The notes under the pieces were generated by a model. That model searched no databases, was not told the origin of the DNA, and worked only from the letters and a program-made list of their open reading frames with translations. A DNA stretch of 64,000 bases, from assembly GCA_900618795.1 (NCBI GenBank), contig UYJD01000004.1, forward strand, positions 1,376,283 through 1,440,282. Reading direction: 5' to 3'. The stretch is from Cyanodermella asteris (taxonomy: Eukaryota; Ascomycota; Lecanoromycetes; Ostropales; Stictidaceae). Shown piece after piece: positions 1-11,048 of this stretch; the stretch's first letter is position 1; each line of letters begins with the position of its first letter. Both the position numbers and the translations under genes were made by a program.

Positions 1-194
1 AGATGAATTGTGTCAAGTAGTTGCACACCTGCGCCCGGCGGGCCCATCAAGATCATTCGAACAGAGCTGCTTGCGCCGCCTGAGAGGGCATCACCGCCAG
101 CTTTTGCGAGCTTCGACTCTAGGTCCTGAACGCGAGTCTCAAGCTTCTTGATGTAGTCCTTGATCTGCGTATAGCTGTCGTCGGCGGGCGCCAT
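1..194 (-). CDS. ADK1: Adenylate kinase, N-terminal part (cut by window edge)
   Basis: This is the 5' end of an adenylate kinase, which interconverts ATP + AMP and 2 ADP in the cytosol and intermembrane space. Exon 1 runs from the ATG at 194 down to 29 and encodes about 55 residues. They form a charged helical leader followed by a P-loop beginning RMILMGPPGAG. The coding run stops exactly inside the P-loop at a GTGTGC donor (28-27), so the expected Lys-Gly-Thr of the Walker A motif must lie on the next exon, outside the window. The leader plus P-loop order is typical of ascomycete Adk1. Identity is inferred from this short piece only. It is divergent from RPN8 across a 519-bp spacer. Confidence 0.85.
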   Translation of the reverse strand, partial: MAPADDSYTQIKDYIKKLETRVQDLESKLAKAGGDALSGGASSSVRMILMGPPGAGVQLLDTIH

Positions 195-713
195 TGTGAC
201 GGTTGGGAGGAGGGAGACAAGGAGAAAAGCTCAAGCGAAGCTGCAGACGAGGCAAGAAGACGCAGGCGCTGTGGTGCACAGAAGGAAAATACGACCGAAG
301 AAGGTGAGGCAATTCGTAAGTTCCCTTCAAGCGAAGAGTACGGCCGTTCTGTAGGCCGAAGCAGGGCCGAGCTTCTTCTGCGATCACGCTCTCCGACCTG
401 CTCCGGTCGGCACACGCTGACTAAGCGCATAGCTTTGGCCTCTTCGCTCATCGAAGCAGTGCTGCTGCGGGCTGTTGCTGGGAATACCGCTCCACACCTC
501 CGCCCTCTACAACGGCCTCAACGATCAGGCAGAACTTCTTTCAACATACCCCACCCTATCGGTCGGACTGTCCGTAGTATTCTTTCCCCGCAGACTCCTT
601 CCAGCCGCGCTCCGAAGCGTCGCGAGTCCCCCTACAGCGCTTCGAGCCCATCCCACTGACGGGCAATCTTCCCAGCAGCTGCAGCGCCACAACTGCCACG
701 CTTCAGCTTCGCC
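195..713. promoter_or_regulatory. Divergent promoter region ADK1/RPN8
   Basis: A 519-bp spacer lies between the two divergent start codons. Overlapping short frames across it have no recognisable domain. I see no distinct element that I can name. Confidence 0.5.
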
Positions 714-1793
714 ATGCCCGCCACCACGGCAGAGGCAAACTCGTTCGTCAGCAGGACCGTCTCGGTCGCACCGTTGGTCCTGCTATCAGCGGCTGATCAC
801 TTTGGTCGACAAGCAAAGGGCACACGCAAAAGGGTGGTCGGTGTCCTTCTCGGCCAGAACGATGGGAAGAACGTAAGGGTGTCTAACAGCTTCGCGGTAC
901 CCTTTGAGGAAGACGACAGAGATGCGTCCGTATGGTTTCTGGACCACAACTATGTGGAAAACATGAACGACATGTTCAAGAAGGTCAACGCAAGAGAGAA
1001 GCTGATCGGCTGGTACCACACCGGGCCGAAGCTACGGGCTTCTGATCTCGAGATCAACGATCTTTTCAAGCGATACACCCCCGATCCTCTCCTTGTCATT
1101 ATCGACGTGCAGCCGAAAGAGGTGGGCGTGCCCACTGACGCTTACTTTGCCGTGGAGGAAATCAAAGATGATGGGACAGCAACGTCAAAAACATTTGTCC
1201 ACACGCCGTCAGTGATTGAGGCAGAGGAGGCGGAAGAAATTGGCGTCGAGCACTTGTTAAGAGACATCAGAGACGTGGCAGTCGGCACACTGTCCACGAG
1301 AATAACATCACAGCTACAATCATTGCAAGGCCTTCACCTACGACTTCGAGACATTGGGCAGTATCTCCAGAAAGTCCTTGATGGAGAGCTACCTGTGAAT
1401 CATGCTATCATGGGCCACCTTCAAGACGTCTTCAACTTACTGCCGAACCTTTCAACGCCGAAGGGTAGTGGCACGCAGAATGGAGAGCGAGCTCCCACGG
1501 AGAACAATGAGCTGGCGCGCGCAATGAGCGTGAAGACCAACGATCAGTTGATGGCCATCTATCTGAGCAGCTTGATTCGTGCTATCACCGCTTTCCATGA
1601 CCTGATCGAAAACAAGATCCAGAATCGCCAGGCTCAAGAGGAGCGTGACGGGAAGAAGGACGAAGAGAAGGACAAGGATGAAACCAAAGAGAACGGAACT
1701 ACTGGACCAGAAGGTGAAAACGGTAAGGTGGACACAGTCGATAAGGAGAAGGGTGTGAAGGAGAATGGCAAGGCACCGGAAAAGAAGAAATGA
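714..1793 (+). CDS. RPN8: 26S proteasome regulatory subunit Rpn8 (MPN domain)
   Basis: This is a 359-aa non-ATPase lid subunit of the 26S proteasome that pairs with the deubiquitinase Rpn11. The Mov34/MPN domain starts near residue 13 ([15 protein letters not shown]). The segment GWYHTGPKL at about 99-107 sits where the catalytic JAMM motif would be, but the second His of HxH is Gly. This marks it as the inactive MPN- partner rather than Rpn11. A C-terminal helical part follows (about 180-310). The last 45 residues are a low-complexity Lys/Glu tail, common in fungal orthologues. It is a single exon starting at the first ATG in frame. Confidence 0.96.
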   Translation: MPATTAEANSFVSRTVSVAPLVLLSAADHFGRQAKGTRKRVVGVLLGQNDGKNVRVSNSFAVPFEEDDRDASVWFLDHNYVENMNDMFKKVNAREKLIGWYHTGPKLRASDLEINDLFKRYTPDPLLVIIDVQPKEVGVPTDAYFAVEEIKDDGTATSKTFVHTPSVIEAEEAEEIGVEHLLRDIRDVAVGTLSTRITSQLQSLQGLHLRLRDIGQYLQKVLDGELPVNHAIMGHLQDVFNLLPNLSTPKGSGTQNGERAPTENNELARAMSVKTNDQLMAIYLSSLIRAITAFHDLIENKIQNRQAQEERDGKKDEEKDKDETKENGTTGPEGENGKVDTVDKEKGVKENGKAPEKKK

Positions 1794-2111
1794 AAGGAAT
1801 GGCCACAATCACGATGCATCAGCGCAAAAGTCTACCTGCATTACGAAGCATACCCTCTCGGCCTATGTCCATGATCATCCCGACGCGATGAGGGCAGGAA
1901 GGCTCAACCATGAAGCCGCTTCGTCGATTTCGAGGCTCCTTGAGCTTTCCGGATATGGTAGACAGCATGGACGATGATTTTTCCATGTGGCTTGAATGAG
2001 AAACGAGGCATTCAGTCAACGCAATTGGCACCCCTTGCTGACTAGCCGTCTTCGAATGGCGTTTCCAACGGTGACTGAATGTGCCTACATGTTGTAACAC
2101 CCGCCCTGGTC
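1794..2111. other. Convergent intergenic spacer
   Basis: This 318-bp tail-to-tail spacer separates RPN8 and the SWIM-domain gene. No gene was seen; it presumably holds the two 3' UTRs. Confidence 0.5.
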
Positions 2112-2816
2112 TCACGGAATCCAGCCAGCAGTCCAAGCTGCCATCTCTTGTGTCGTCAGTTCATTCTGCTTGACGTAAGCGTACAGATACGGGCTGGAGA
2201 TTGCCAGTAGACATGCCAATAAATGCTTGCACACCGGGGCCGTCTTGTCCCCGCGAGCTAAACCTCCGTACCGGAAAGTTTCCTCCTCGAGAACATGCCC
2301 GGCCTCGCACAATGTGCCAGGCAAACCTCCCTCATGCCCGCTTTCAAGCTCGCCCTCCAGTGCAGCAAATGTGAAAGCCGGACAACTGCAGCTCCACGCC
2401 AGAACACGGACCTCGTAATAGTTCGGCGGTGCCTGTGGTTGCGAAAACCGATTACTTCGCAAGGATGATACCTCCACATAGTAGCATCCACGCTGCTTGC
2501 GCAGTATGCCGCTCAAGTCTTCTCGCTGGGGAATTCCCTCAGAAGTGAAATTCCGACTCTCTGGAATGGTTGCGGGAACATGGTAGGATATTCTACGCCT
2601 CTCGAGCAAGTCCAAAGCCGGCAGCAGATGGTCCGGGAATATGCAGTGAAGGGTCAACAGGAGCTTTTTGATCTGTGGGCCAGAGAGGAATTCCTCCAGG
2701 AGTTCTTTCGAAGGTTGCGAAGAGCGATTTTCTGACGCGTTTGGATCGGGCTTGCAGCTGGCTAGCGTTTTGAAAACGGAGTCCAGCAAGGCGCCGGCCG
2801 ATGGTGTTGATTCCAT
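2112..2816 (-). CDS. SWIM zinc-finger protein, Sws1/ZSWIM7-like (Shu complex)
   Basis: This is a 234-aa single-exon protein. The C-terminal half carries a SWIM zinc finger: Cys143-x-Cys145 in WSCSCPAF, then about 50 residues later Cys196-x-His198 in VCKHLLACLL. The fold and small size fit the Sws1/ZSWIM7 family. With Rad51 paralogues, that family forms the Shu complex promoting Rad51 filament assembly in homologous recombination. The CxC and CxH pairs are seen directly; membership of the Shu complex is inferred from length and motif. The insert between the two pairs (about 147-195) is longer than in a minimal SWIM domain. The ATG at 2816 is the first in frame. Confidence 0.72.
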   Translation of the reverse strand: MESTPSAGALLDSVFKTLASCKPDPNASENRSSQPSKELLEEFLSGPQIKKLLLTLHCIFPDHLLPALDLLERRRISYHVPATIPESRNFTSEGIPQREDLSGILRKQRGCYYVEVSSLRSNRFSQPQAPPNYYEVRVLAWSCSCPAFTFAALEGELESGHEGGLPGTLCEAGHVLEEETFRYGGLARGDKTAPVCKHLLACLLAISSPYLYAYVKQNELTTQEMAAWTAGWIP

Positions 2817-3558
2817 GGTTGAGAGAACGACCGGGTCGCAGGGCCTGTTGATTTGTCTTTTGCCAGGGAGATGTGGTCGACTGGCTCACGCCTTGCTGTT
2901 CCAGCTGATAATGGTGCCTTACACCAGACCTCGGATGCTATCTGTCGCGTTGACGTATGCGACCGATGGTGCAGTACGCAGCTCTACCTGATGCTGCGAT
3001 CGCGTCTATCCATCTTCGGTGTCATGTCTAGAGGCGTACTCAGCAACCTTGTCAGGATTAGGTCGTAGGTATCGGATGTGATGGTATGTACCGACGCCAA
3101 TCATCACTAATCTAAACGAGACTGCAAACGCCTTTGACTGCCGTTCTCTTTTGAATGGACTGTCGTACAGCTTGAAGTGCGATGTGCTAGCAGAGAGTCA
3201 GTCGATTCCCAAGGGTTCCCCTCGTGAGCGGCGTATCTGTACCACAAAACGTCATTGAGGCTTGGGATCAGCAAGCTTCTTTCTGCCTGGCCGACCGGGG
3301 GCAATTTGTAGGAAGTGACTCACTACTGGTCAAAGATAGTCAGAGTGACTCAGATCTGCTCGTAAATTTAAGTGTCCCGTGGCTAGGAAGGCCTCCAACG
3401 TTGATTTAGATATAATATGTCATAAACAACTCCTTTTAAAACAACGGACACAACTCCGCGTGTCCCTCCATACTCACAACACTGGTGCCATCTCTTCGCA
3501 CTCATCATCAAGAGGTCCTGTCCGGAAAGACAACCGAGAGAGTGAAGCTCCATCGAAA
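2817..3558. promoter_or_regulatory. Divergent promoter region SWIM gene/eIF2D
   Basis: This 742-bp head-to-head spacer contains only short, unconvincing frames. I see no domain or repeat. Confidence 0.45.
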
Positions 3559-5533
3559 ATGTTCAAGAAAAAACCCAATGTATGCTCTTCGCGGGCGATG
3601 TCTTGCCGGGAAGGGGTTCCGTTAAACTAATCACGTTTAGTTCAAATCACTCGCTCCTCTACGGTCGTCTGACCGAAGAAAGCTCGTTGATCAAGTCATC
3701 AAGGACTACGAGCTTGAGGTCCCGAAGGAAACTTCAGAGACCGGGGACGATGGACAGCCCAACGGAACACCTGGAATCAACGCATTTCGAAATTCACTGC
3801 TCCCAGATGGCGCCCAATCCGCGAATTTCACAACCACAGTCGGAGCAGATCTGAAGCTCGTCAGGGGGACCATCTACGTCGGAGCCCACCCCGGAGAGCA
3901 GCAACGAGTACTATGGATCAAGCTCGACGGCGGCAGTGTTGTGCCGACGGTCTACACGCTGTGGCGGCATCCTCGGATCCTGCCGCTGCTGCACACACCG
4001 GACATTGTCATTCAGAAGATGCGAGCGGGTGCCGACCTCAACACCCCTGGACTGGCTCGGGGACCGCCGTTTCCTGCCAAGGCAGTCAAGGGCGCCACTG
4101 TCGCCGTGGCTAGTTACGAGAACCCCAGCGTTCCGCTCGTTGTTGGAATTTGTGAGATCGATGTGGCCTCGTTAACGGAAGTTCGTGGCCAAAAGGGGCA
4201 CGCAGTTCGACCGGTGCATTGGGAGGGCGATGAAGCTTGGGCCTGGAGCCAGAATGGACAAGGCGGGTCACCCGGGCCAGAACAGATCCAGGGGTGGTAT
4301 TCAGATGAGGTGGCGGCGGTAGAGAATGGGGTGGAGACACTGGACATCGAAGGAGACGACGAAGAAGCCGGTGAGGACGGTGGCGTGTCCCTTGCAGCGG
4401 ATGACTCCAAGTCAACGGCAGAGCCACATGACGACGCAGAGCCTCCCCGACCAAGCAAAGCGTGGACAATCCCGGAGATCGACGATGCATTTCGAAAGGC
4501 CTTTCTCTACGCTGTACATTACGCAAAGACACACGACAAGAACGAACCACATCATGGAATAGATTTCCCGGTGACCCTGTCACAGTTTGTTGCCAACTTC
4601 ATTACGCCATATCTACCAGTCTTCAGTCCAGATGATGCTGCCGCATTACAAATCAAGAAGACAAGCTGGAAGAGTGCAAAGAAGTTCATTAAAGCTTTGG
4701 ACAAGCAACTTTTACTCAAGTCGAAGGACAGGAATGGTGGTGAAACCGTCATCATTGACATCGACTTCAATGACCAAGCAGTGCTAGGTTTCAGTCCATA
4801 CCGTCTACCCAAGAAGCAAACTACTAGTGTTGGTTCGAGCCCTGGAACGGCTGAAACGCCAGGCAATGGGACAGACAACTCGGTAGGCCAACGTCTCAAA
4901 CGGCTGATATTGCTTAAACCAAAGGCGTCGTTGGGGCCATTGTTTGGCGATGCGGACGCAAAAAATCTTTACCTCCCGCAAGAAGTCAAGCCAGTGGTCA
5001 CGAAGTACATTGAGGAAGAAGCACTGATCGATCCGAAGAACAAAAGACTCATCACGCTAAACCCGGTACTGGCGAATGCAGTCTTCGACTCTAGTTCTTC
5101 TGCCGATAATCAAGTCCTCGCGAAAGGCGTTGTTCCTCGCGATGTTCTAATTGATCGCGTCATCCAAGGTTGCTCTCCGTATTGGGTCATACTGAGGAAC
5201 GACGATTCTAAGGACGACGTGAAGCCAAAAGCTGGAAGTCCGCCCAGCGTCAAGATCCAACTCGAGACGCGAACAGGCAACAAAACCGCTACCAAAGTCT
5301 GGGGTCTTGAGGCCTTCCATATTCACACGCAAGCGCTTGCCGAGGAACTACAAAAATCCTGCGCAAGTTCAACCAGCATCGGCCCTCAAGTCGGGAGTAG
5401 CCCGAAAGCTCCTGTGATGGAGATCATGGTCCAGGGTCCTCAGAAGGACGCGATCTTGAAGGCACTCGACAAGCAAGGTGTTCGAAAAGATTGGGTCGAG
5501 GTCATCGATAAGACCAAAGGCAAAAAGAAGTAG
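3559..5533 (+). CDS. TMA64: Translation factor eIF2D/Tma64 (PUA, SUI1)
   Basis: eIF2D acts in non-canonical delivery of initiator tRNA and in recycling of 40S subunits. Exons are 3559-3579 and 3641-5533, giving 637 aa. Exon 1 encodes only seven residues (MFKKKPN). The 61-nt intron 3580-3640 has a GTATGC donor, a CTAAT branch site and a TTTAG acceptor. Splicing joins directly to FKSLAPLRSSDRRKL, the conserved N-terminal block of the family. A PUA domain follows (about 90-180, including the RGTIYV and PTVYTLW segments), then an acidic linker, a SWIB-like middle and a C-terminal SUI1 domain (about 540-630, including KTATKVWGLEAF). An unspliced reading would lose the N-terminus. It is convergent with TRS85. 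Confidence 0.92.
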
Positions 5534-5834
5534 ATTGAACGTCTGATGAATCTATGCTGCACCCTTCCGACCTCGCACGTGGATTCGTGCCAGGTCTGCC
5601 ATTCCAAGGTGCATTTGTGCCGAAATCGTTCCGGTGCTTCGTGATTGAATTCGAGTTCTAGTTCTAGTTCTTAGTCCGTAATCCCAATCAGTCGGGGGCC
5701 TCTCGTCCGCGTCAGTAAACCATACAGGGGTTTTGGTGCTAGGAACTTGTCCTACGACTCTGGGGACGTGCTTTGGATAGAGACTTCAGGGCAGTCTTGC
5801 TGACGTGTCATGTCCAGATCGATCGCGTCGTCAA
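5534..5834. other. Convergent intergenic spacer
   Basis: This 301-bp spacer lies between the 3' ends of the eIF2D and TRS85 genes. It contains a small TTCTAG-type microsatellite near 5650-5670 and nothing else recognisable. Confidence 0.5.
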
Positions 5835-8039
5835 TCAGCTGAAACCATCATCCTCGTTTTGGACAGACTGGTCGTTGCGAGGTATGGCGCTCATGGCTAC
5901 TTGCTGAGACAAGCCACGGCGATGGCTGACCGAATGGGAGTGAGAATGTCGGCTTGTCGTTGCTGTACCCGGAGCCATCAGCTGTGAGGGTGCTAGATCC
6001 TCGATGAAGGTATCATCAGGCTCTTGCCTGCCAGTTGGTGTTATCGACCGGCCCAGTTCAGCTACTCTGCCCCTCAAGTGCCGTAGGTAATCTTGGGTGC
6101 CTTCGAAAGCCGCAAACTCTGTATCAGTCTCGGGCTCTCCGTACACTGTTAGAGCGCTGGCAAGCCGTCTTTCCGCATGACTCGCTTGCTGCCGTGATAA
6201 CCAAGCTTCAGCTGAAAGCAGGTTCCACAGTGCTGCTTTGCGTAGTGGACTGACTCCCCATACATCGAGAAATGGGCTGCGAAATCGATTGCTTACAGCA
6301 ATACGTTCGGCTAGAAGCGCCTGAACAATCGGAGTAAGTATCGATAGTTCAAGCATCCGATTGCCCCATCTTTCAGCTTCCTTCGCACCTATGCCGGCGT
6401 TGGTGATGAACAGCTCAACAGCTAGAATCATGCATCGAATCGCTTCGCGCGGACTGCTACACTGGGTGATGAATGAATAAGAAGCGGTGTCTAAGAGCTG
6501 GTTGATCGTGTCAACTCTGCTCCTGGATGTACTGCTTTGTCCTGTTAGCAACATGCTTAATGCAGCCATCTCATGCGCAATTGCGTAATGGTGCCAGGCT
6601 TTGTCGTCGTTAAAATCAGACCGCAGCAGATCATAAATTCCGGCCGCAAGCTTCCAGTCTCTGAGCATGAATGCATAGTCGGCCAAACGGTGCATGGTTG
6701 CGGTGTTCGACTCTGGTTTGTATGCACCTTGAGTGGGATCAAAGTCCCGATCCGCCGCAGGTGTAGATATCCTCCCTCTCACAGAGCCGAATCCGGTCCA
6801 GCGCTTTGATATTGACATTATGCGTCCAGCTACTCCCCTTCGTCTTGATGCCACTTCGTTCCACGTAGTCACTCTGCTTTCCATATACGGGATAATGGAC
6901 TGTGTCACCAGCTCCCTGACGAATGTTCGCATGACTGAGGCATCCGAGTCAAAAATGTACTGCTGAAGCTCGTTGGCCGCCGCGCCTTCTCGCTGTCTCA
7001 TATCTGCAAGATCCTCTTCGGCTGGTAGCCAATGGCAGTCTGGTAGCGGGCCTCCATCCGGATCTTGAGCAGCGCATTCCACGCTCCTCAACCGCAGCAT
7101 GTGGCAGTGAAGACCGAAATTTCGCTTCATCTGCGCAAACAAGGCAGTTGAAACCGTAATGTCATCATGATCCTCGTCGTGTACGAGGACATAGTAACGC
7201 AGAAAACTGTTGCTGACCCAAGGGGGGAGATTACCACTTTCTACCCCAGTCTGGTGGTATAAATCTCCCAACGTTGCGATAGGGTCTGGCGTTTGAGAGC
7301 TGATGGCCACGACACAAGCCACGGGATGCGAGAACGTATCGTAGGAGACCAACGGCCGGTCGGCGAGCACTTTGCGCAGGAAGAGGTTGTAGTAGTCGGG
7401 TGTACGACCTGCCGTTTCGTCCACATCGCCAATGATGGTTTCGTCTTCGTCCAGACAATGTGTAATGACCTCGTCTAAAGCTGATTTGTCTCCGCTCTCG
7501 GCTGGGGTCGCTTTCAATATCCTACTCCAGTCGCCCTCCTGAATAGAATCTTCCGGGTTTGCAAATGCCGCCGATCCAGGTGCAACCTGAGCCTGCGTGC
7601 CCTGAAGCCTGACAAAATGCACTCCATAGTCATCCCAGCTCTTGCTCACACCAACGCTATCGCGAATGCCGACCTTTCCCTGCACCTCCTCGCCGAATGG
7701 GCGCAAGAGGCCGCACAGCCCACCATAGATACCCTTTAAGCGGACGAGTTCCTCGGTGTCTTGCGATGCGTAGACGGCGACCCTTGGAAGGAACGCTTTC
7801 AAGAGGATTCCCCGCGGATCAGTCGATCTCGGAGCTTCGGGGGGGAAAGATGTCCTTCTGTCGCTACTGACGCTCCGGGCCTGTTCGAAACTTGATCTTG
7901 TCGAGGCCGGTATGGAGCTGATTTCGGCCTCGGATTCCGAAAGAGGCAATGGTTTTGTCACCGATGGGAGGGCTTTCCCTTCTGGCGTTGGGCTCCTGTC
8001 CATTCCATCTCCTGCTTGCACGCGTGCATTCGGGTTCAT
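5835..8039 (-). CDS. TRS85: TRAPP complex subunit Trs85/TRAPPC8
   Basis: This is a 734-aa subunit of the TRAPP tethering complex, the GEF for Ypt1/Rab1. Trs85 defines TRAPPIII in autophagy and ER-Golgi traffic. The conserved entry block is FLPRVAVYASQDTEELVRLKG, followed by FLRYYVLVHDE and long TPR-like helical segments (SNTATMHRLADYAFMLRDWKLAAGIYDLLRSD and later). The frame stays open upstream to 8213 but contains no earlier ATG, so 8039 (MNPNARVQ) is chosen; ATG 7999 (MDRSPTPEG) is an alternative. The N-terminal 90 residues are Ser/Pro-rich and not conserved. The C-terminus is low-complexity. It is divergent from CHM7 with only 224 bp between starts. Confidence 0.88.
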   Translation of the reverse strand: MNPNARVQAGDGMDRSPTPEGKALPSVTKPLPLSESEAEISSIPASTRSSFEQARSVSSDRRTSFPPEAPRSTDPRGILLKAFLPRVAVYASQDTEELVRLKGIYGGLCGLLRPFGEEVQGKVGIRDSVGVSKSWDDYGVHFVRLQGTQAQVAPGSAAFANPEDSIQEGDWSRILKATPAESGDKSALDEVITHCLDEDETIIGDVDETAGRTPDYYNLFLRKVLADRPLVSYDTFSHPVACVVAISSQTPDPIATLGDLYHQTGVESGNLPPWVSNSFLRYYVLVHDEDHDDITVSTALFAQMKRNFGLHCHMLRLRSVECAAQDPDGGPLPDCHWLPAEEDLADMRQREGAAANELQQYIFDSDASVMRTFVRELVTQSIIPYMESRVTTWNEVASRRRGVAGRIMSISKRWTGFGSVRGRISTPAADRDFDPTQGAYKPESNTATMHRLADYAFMLRDWKLAAGIYDLLRSDFNDDKAWHHYAIAHEMAALSMLLTGQSSTSRSRVDTINQLLDTASYSFITQCSSPREAIRCMILAVELFITNAGIGAKEAERWGNRMLELSILTPIVQALLAERIAVSNRFRSPFLDVWGVSPLRKAALWNLLSAEAWLSRQQASHAERRLASALTVYGEPETDTEFAAFEGTQDYLRHLRGRVAELGRSITPTGRQEPDDTFIEDLAPSQLMAPGTATTSRHSHSHSVSHRRGLSQQVAMSAIPRNDQSVQNEDDGFS

Positions 8040-8263
8040 GAGCCAAGTGAGGTCTGCAACGCCCTTGTGTCGGGCAATCTCAGTCTGCGGCGGGAACCTC
8101 GGAGTGTGACGCACCGCTGCCCGCAAGCCGCTTGCTGGCGCTGCCGCCCAATACACTGGACGCGTTGCTGCCCACTCCGGCGTACGCGCAGAATCTACAA
8201 TACTGCCCCGGATTCACAGGTGGAGGGGGCGACTGCCTCTAGCTGCAAGGTCGGCACATAAGG

Positions 8264-9630
8264 ATGTCTTCACTGCTCGACTTCCTGACCACCCAGCGCG
8301 CTGAGTTCAGAAAGTCAGTCCCGCCATTTCATTTCAGTGACCTTCCGGCTAACAAGTCTACAGAGCCCGTCTACCCTCTTTGTACTCCGATTTCCGTGGA
8401 CAGCGGACAACTAATCCAGATGGCTACGCAGCCAATATCGCTGCATGGGAAAGTGGTCTCGTCGCAGCTGCGCGGGCTGGCGTTCTAGCTGCTAGCCGCC
8501 TGAGTGTGCAGTTTGGACCGCAATTGGAGCGCGATCTGCAAACGCGTCAATATGGATTACCACAAGCGTTGGGGGTGGTCGTTGAGGAGGCGACAATAAA
8601 CGGACGAATGGTGCCATTCTCGACGTTCCAGTCATCATCCAAGAGTATCTACGACCAGAGCTGGGATCTGAGGCTCAGCCAGGTTCCCCTAAAGCTTGCC
8701 TCCTGGGTGCTCCAGCAGGCGGGCTTGATCAGCAAGGCTGTCAAAGACCCTTCACAGCGATACGTTCTTCTGCCGAACCTTGAGGATCTCGGCATGTCTG
8801 TCACAAACTCACTTCTCTCGCGGAGCAGGAGGGTCGACAGAGCTATTCCGATAGAAGAGTTTCGCAAGGAAGTCGCCGAGGCCCTCAAGGTGGCCATGGT
8901 TGACGAGGCAGATATTGCAATCTTGCTGACGTACCTCCACCGGGACAAGAAATTGATCGCCTATAATGACAAGGCTGTCAAAGTCAAAGCTGCCACAGAA
9001 TCAACACCCGAGCTGACCGCCGAGGACGTCAATATATGCTCGTTGAAATCTCTTATTTCAGATCTTGATGGACAGATCAATACTATCAATGAGCGTATTG
9101 ATCAATGTCAAGCCAAGGCAAAGGATGCAATTTCCAAGAAGAACAAGGTGTCTGCGATGGCTGCGCTGCGCTCCAAAAAGCTGCAAGAAGACCTTCTTAC
9201 CAAGCGGACCGAGACGCTCAGCCTTCTCGAGGAGGTCTTCGCCAGGATAGAGGAAGCTGCTGACCAGGTCGAGGTCGTGAAAGCGATGGACAGCAGCGCG
9301 CAGGTGCTGCGTAGTCTTACACACGAGACTGGAGGAATCACCAGGGTCGAAGATCTGCTCGACAGTCTGCACGAGGAGATGTCCAAGGTTGATGAGGTCA
9401 GTACATTACTCGGTGAGCAAGGCTCGTCGGCAACCGTCATTGATGAGAGTGCCGTGGACGATGAGCTTGCGCAGATGGAAGCAGATGCTAGGGATGAGCA
9501 ACAGCGGCAGGAGGCCGACGCAGCGCAAAGGCGGCTGGATGAAGCCAGTCTCGGCAAGGTGCCAACGACGATTGACACATCTCGGCCTCAGGAATCTGAA
9601 CCCTCCCAACGGGTCGCAGAACCTGGTTAA
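8264..9630 (+). CDS. CHM7: ESCRT-III-like nuclear envelope protein Chm7/CHMP7
   Basis: Chm7 acts with the inner-membrane LEM proteins in nuclear envelope and pore surveillance. Exons are 8264-8313 and 8364-9630 (438 aa). The 50-nt intron has a GTCAGT donor, a GCTAACA branch site and a CAG acceptor; splicing gives the continuous N-terminus EFRKARLPSLYSDFRGQR. The N-terminal half carries the winged-helix-type region typical of CHMP7. The C-terminal half is a Snf7 domain (about 215-380) with long coiled coils (SLISDLDGQINTINERIDQ; KKLQEDLLTKRTETLSLLEEVF). The acidic Glu/Ala tail is also usual in ESCRT-III proteins. It is convergent with RAD18. Confidence 0.9.
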
Positions 9631-9851
9631 GATCATCATCGGGGGAAAGCCATACGATGTTCCCAAAGAAGATTTACGAGACCATGAATGATACATTGAC
9701 GCTCGATGAGATATCTGTGCTCAGTAAATTGGCGTTTCTGGTGATGACTTCATGTTGGAGTCCTTCCACTCGGTTTCGCTGTTCTTGAGAACAAAACTCT
9801 CGCCGGCTGTCACTGACGGTTCTCGGGGTTATGGAGATTCTGGATCTCGTC

Positions 9852-11048
9852 TCATGGCCCGCCATCAATTGTGTCGGAGAAGGATGGCATTGCCGGGGCC
9901 GTGGCGCTGCTGTGGCCATTTTGTGCGCTGTCGTGAGCTTTTTCAGATTGGACAACTGGCGTCGGATCCTCGAGGTCTTTGGCTGTCGGTGCCGAAGCCT
10001 TTTTCGTCCGAGCTTTGGCTATCAGATCTTTGAAGTCGTTGTTGTTGCTACTTGACCACGCGCCGCGGTCAAAGCCTTTTAACATGATCCCATTCGAGTC
10101 AGAGTTCCCTCGCGCCTGGCTGCCTTGTGTTCGTTCCCAAACGTCCAAATCTCTCAACAGATCTCGCTTCGGTCGAGGCCTAGTCGAATCGCAATTGGCA
10201 TTCCATATATTCAACCATTCCTTGTGCCTCGCTTCCATCGCTTGCTTTGAACCGTAGCTAGGTATCCCTAATGATCCGAGCTTCTTCCGTAATGCAGTGT
10301 CATTCATGAGATTATAGCTTAGGGCGCTGAGCTTTTGTGGTATCGATGCTGTTTCTAAGCCGTTAGCGGGCGATTGTGAATTTCGTTGAGAACCGAATAT
10401 CGAAGTTTGGTTTCGTGCCGGTGCCGTTGGGTTCTCAGAATGGTCCCGATCGATGTGTGGGAAGACCTCCTCCTCCTTCATCCGCTGCATGCATATTGGG
10501 CACTCGACCTTTCCATCGTTCCGGGGCTTGTTAGTCCGCGTTCTTGCATTTGAGCCCTCGTCTGAGCTGACTTCATACACTGACGGGCTTTGCGATTTGA
10601 CCCTCCGTTGGCTCTGTGATCTGGTTTTCCTCCGTGTCCGCGGCCCCTTGTCGTCGTCTTCGCTGTCCCCGTCTTCGATGCTTACATCGCCGAGCTTTCG
10701 TTTGAGCGATGATGCCGACCCGACTTGTCTTAAGGATAGAACTTCCCTCCCCATTCGCAATATTTCAGGCCTAGCCTGTTCAAAGACAGTCACAAGCTCT
10801 TCGACGATTGCATTCTTGCGCAACCGCAGGGGCTGATCTTCCGATCTGCAGGTCGGGCATTTGCCGTCGTGACTCAAGCATCGTCGGATACATATCGAGC
10901 AAAAGGTATGCGCGCACGAGGTGATGACGGGGTTGACGAAGAATTCCTTGCATATCTGACAGTGCAGCGCCGCCTCGACAGGCTGCAGGGAGGTTACAGC
11001 CGTATCTGCCCAGTCCGTCGGATCCGTAATAGTGTCGAGGCTGTCCAT
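9852..11048 (-). CDS. RAD18: E3 ubiquitin ligase Rad18 (post-replication repair)
   Basis: Rad18 with Rad6 mono-ubiquitinates PCNA at stalled forks and opens DNA damage tolerance. The 398-aa protein has a C3HC4 RING at 30-67 (Cys30, Cys33, Cys45, His47, Cys50, Cys53, Cys64, Cys67), a basic Ser-rich linker and a Rad18-type zinc finger (CPICMQRM...HIDRDH). A SAP-like helix pair follows (LSYNLMNDTALRKKLGSLGI), then a conserved EWLNIWNANCDS segment. Together these are diagnostic. The frame continues upstream with in-frame ATGs at 11129 and 11072, but homologues start close to the RING with a ...DPTDW motif, so 11048 (MDSLDTI) is preferred. It is head-to-head with POL32. Confidence 0.93.
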   Translation of the reverse strand: MDSLDTITDPTDWADTAVTSLQPVEAALHCQICKEFFVNPVITSCAHTFCSICIRRCLSHDGKCPTCRSEDQPLRLRKNAIVEELVTVFEQARPEILRMGREVLSLRQVGSASSLKRKLGDVSIEDGDSEDDDKGPRTRRKTRSQSQRRVKSQSPSVYEVSSDEGSNARTRTNKPRNDGKVECPICMQRMKEEEVFPHIDRDHSENPTAPARNQTSIFGSQRNSQSPANGLETASIPQKLSALSYNLMNDTALRKKLGSLGIPSYGSKQAMEARHKEWLNIWNANCDSTRPRPKRDLLRDLDVWERTQGSQARGNSDSNGIMLKGFDRGAWSSSNNNDFKDLIAKARTKKASAPTAKDLEDPTPVVQSEKAHDSAQNGHSSATAPAMPSFSDTIDGGP

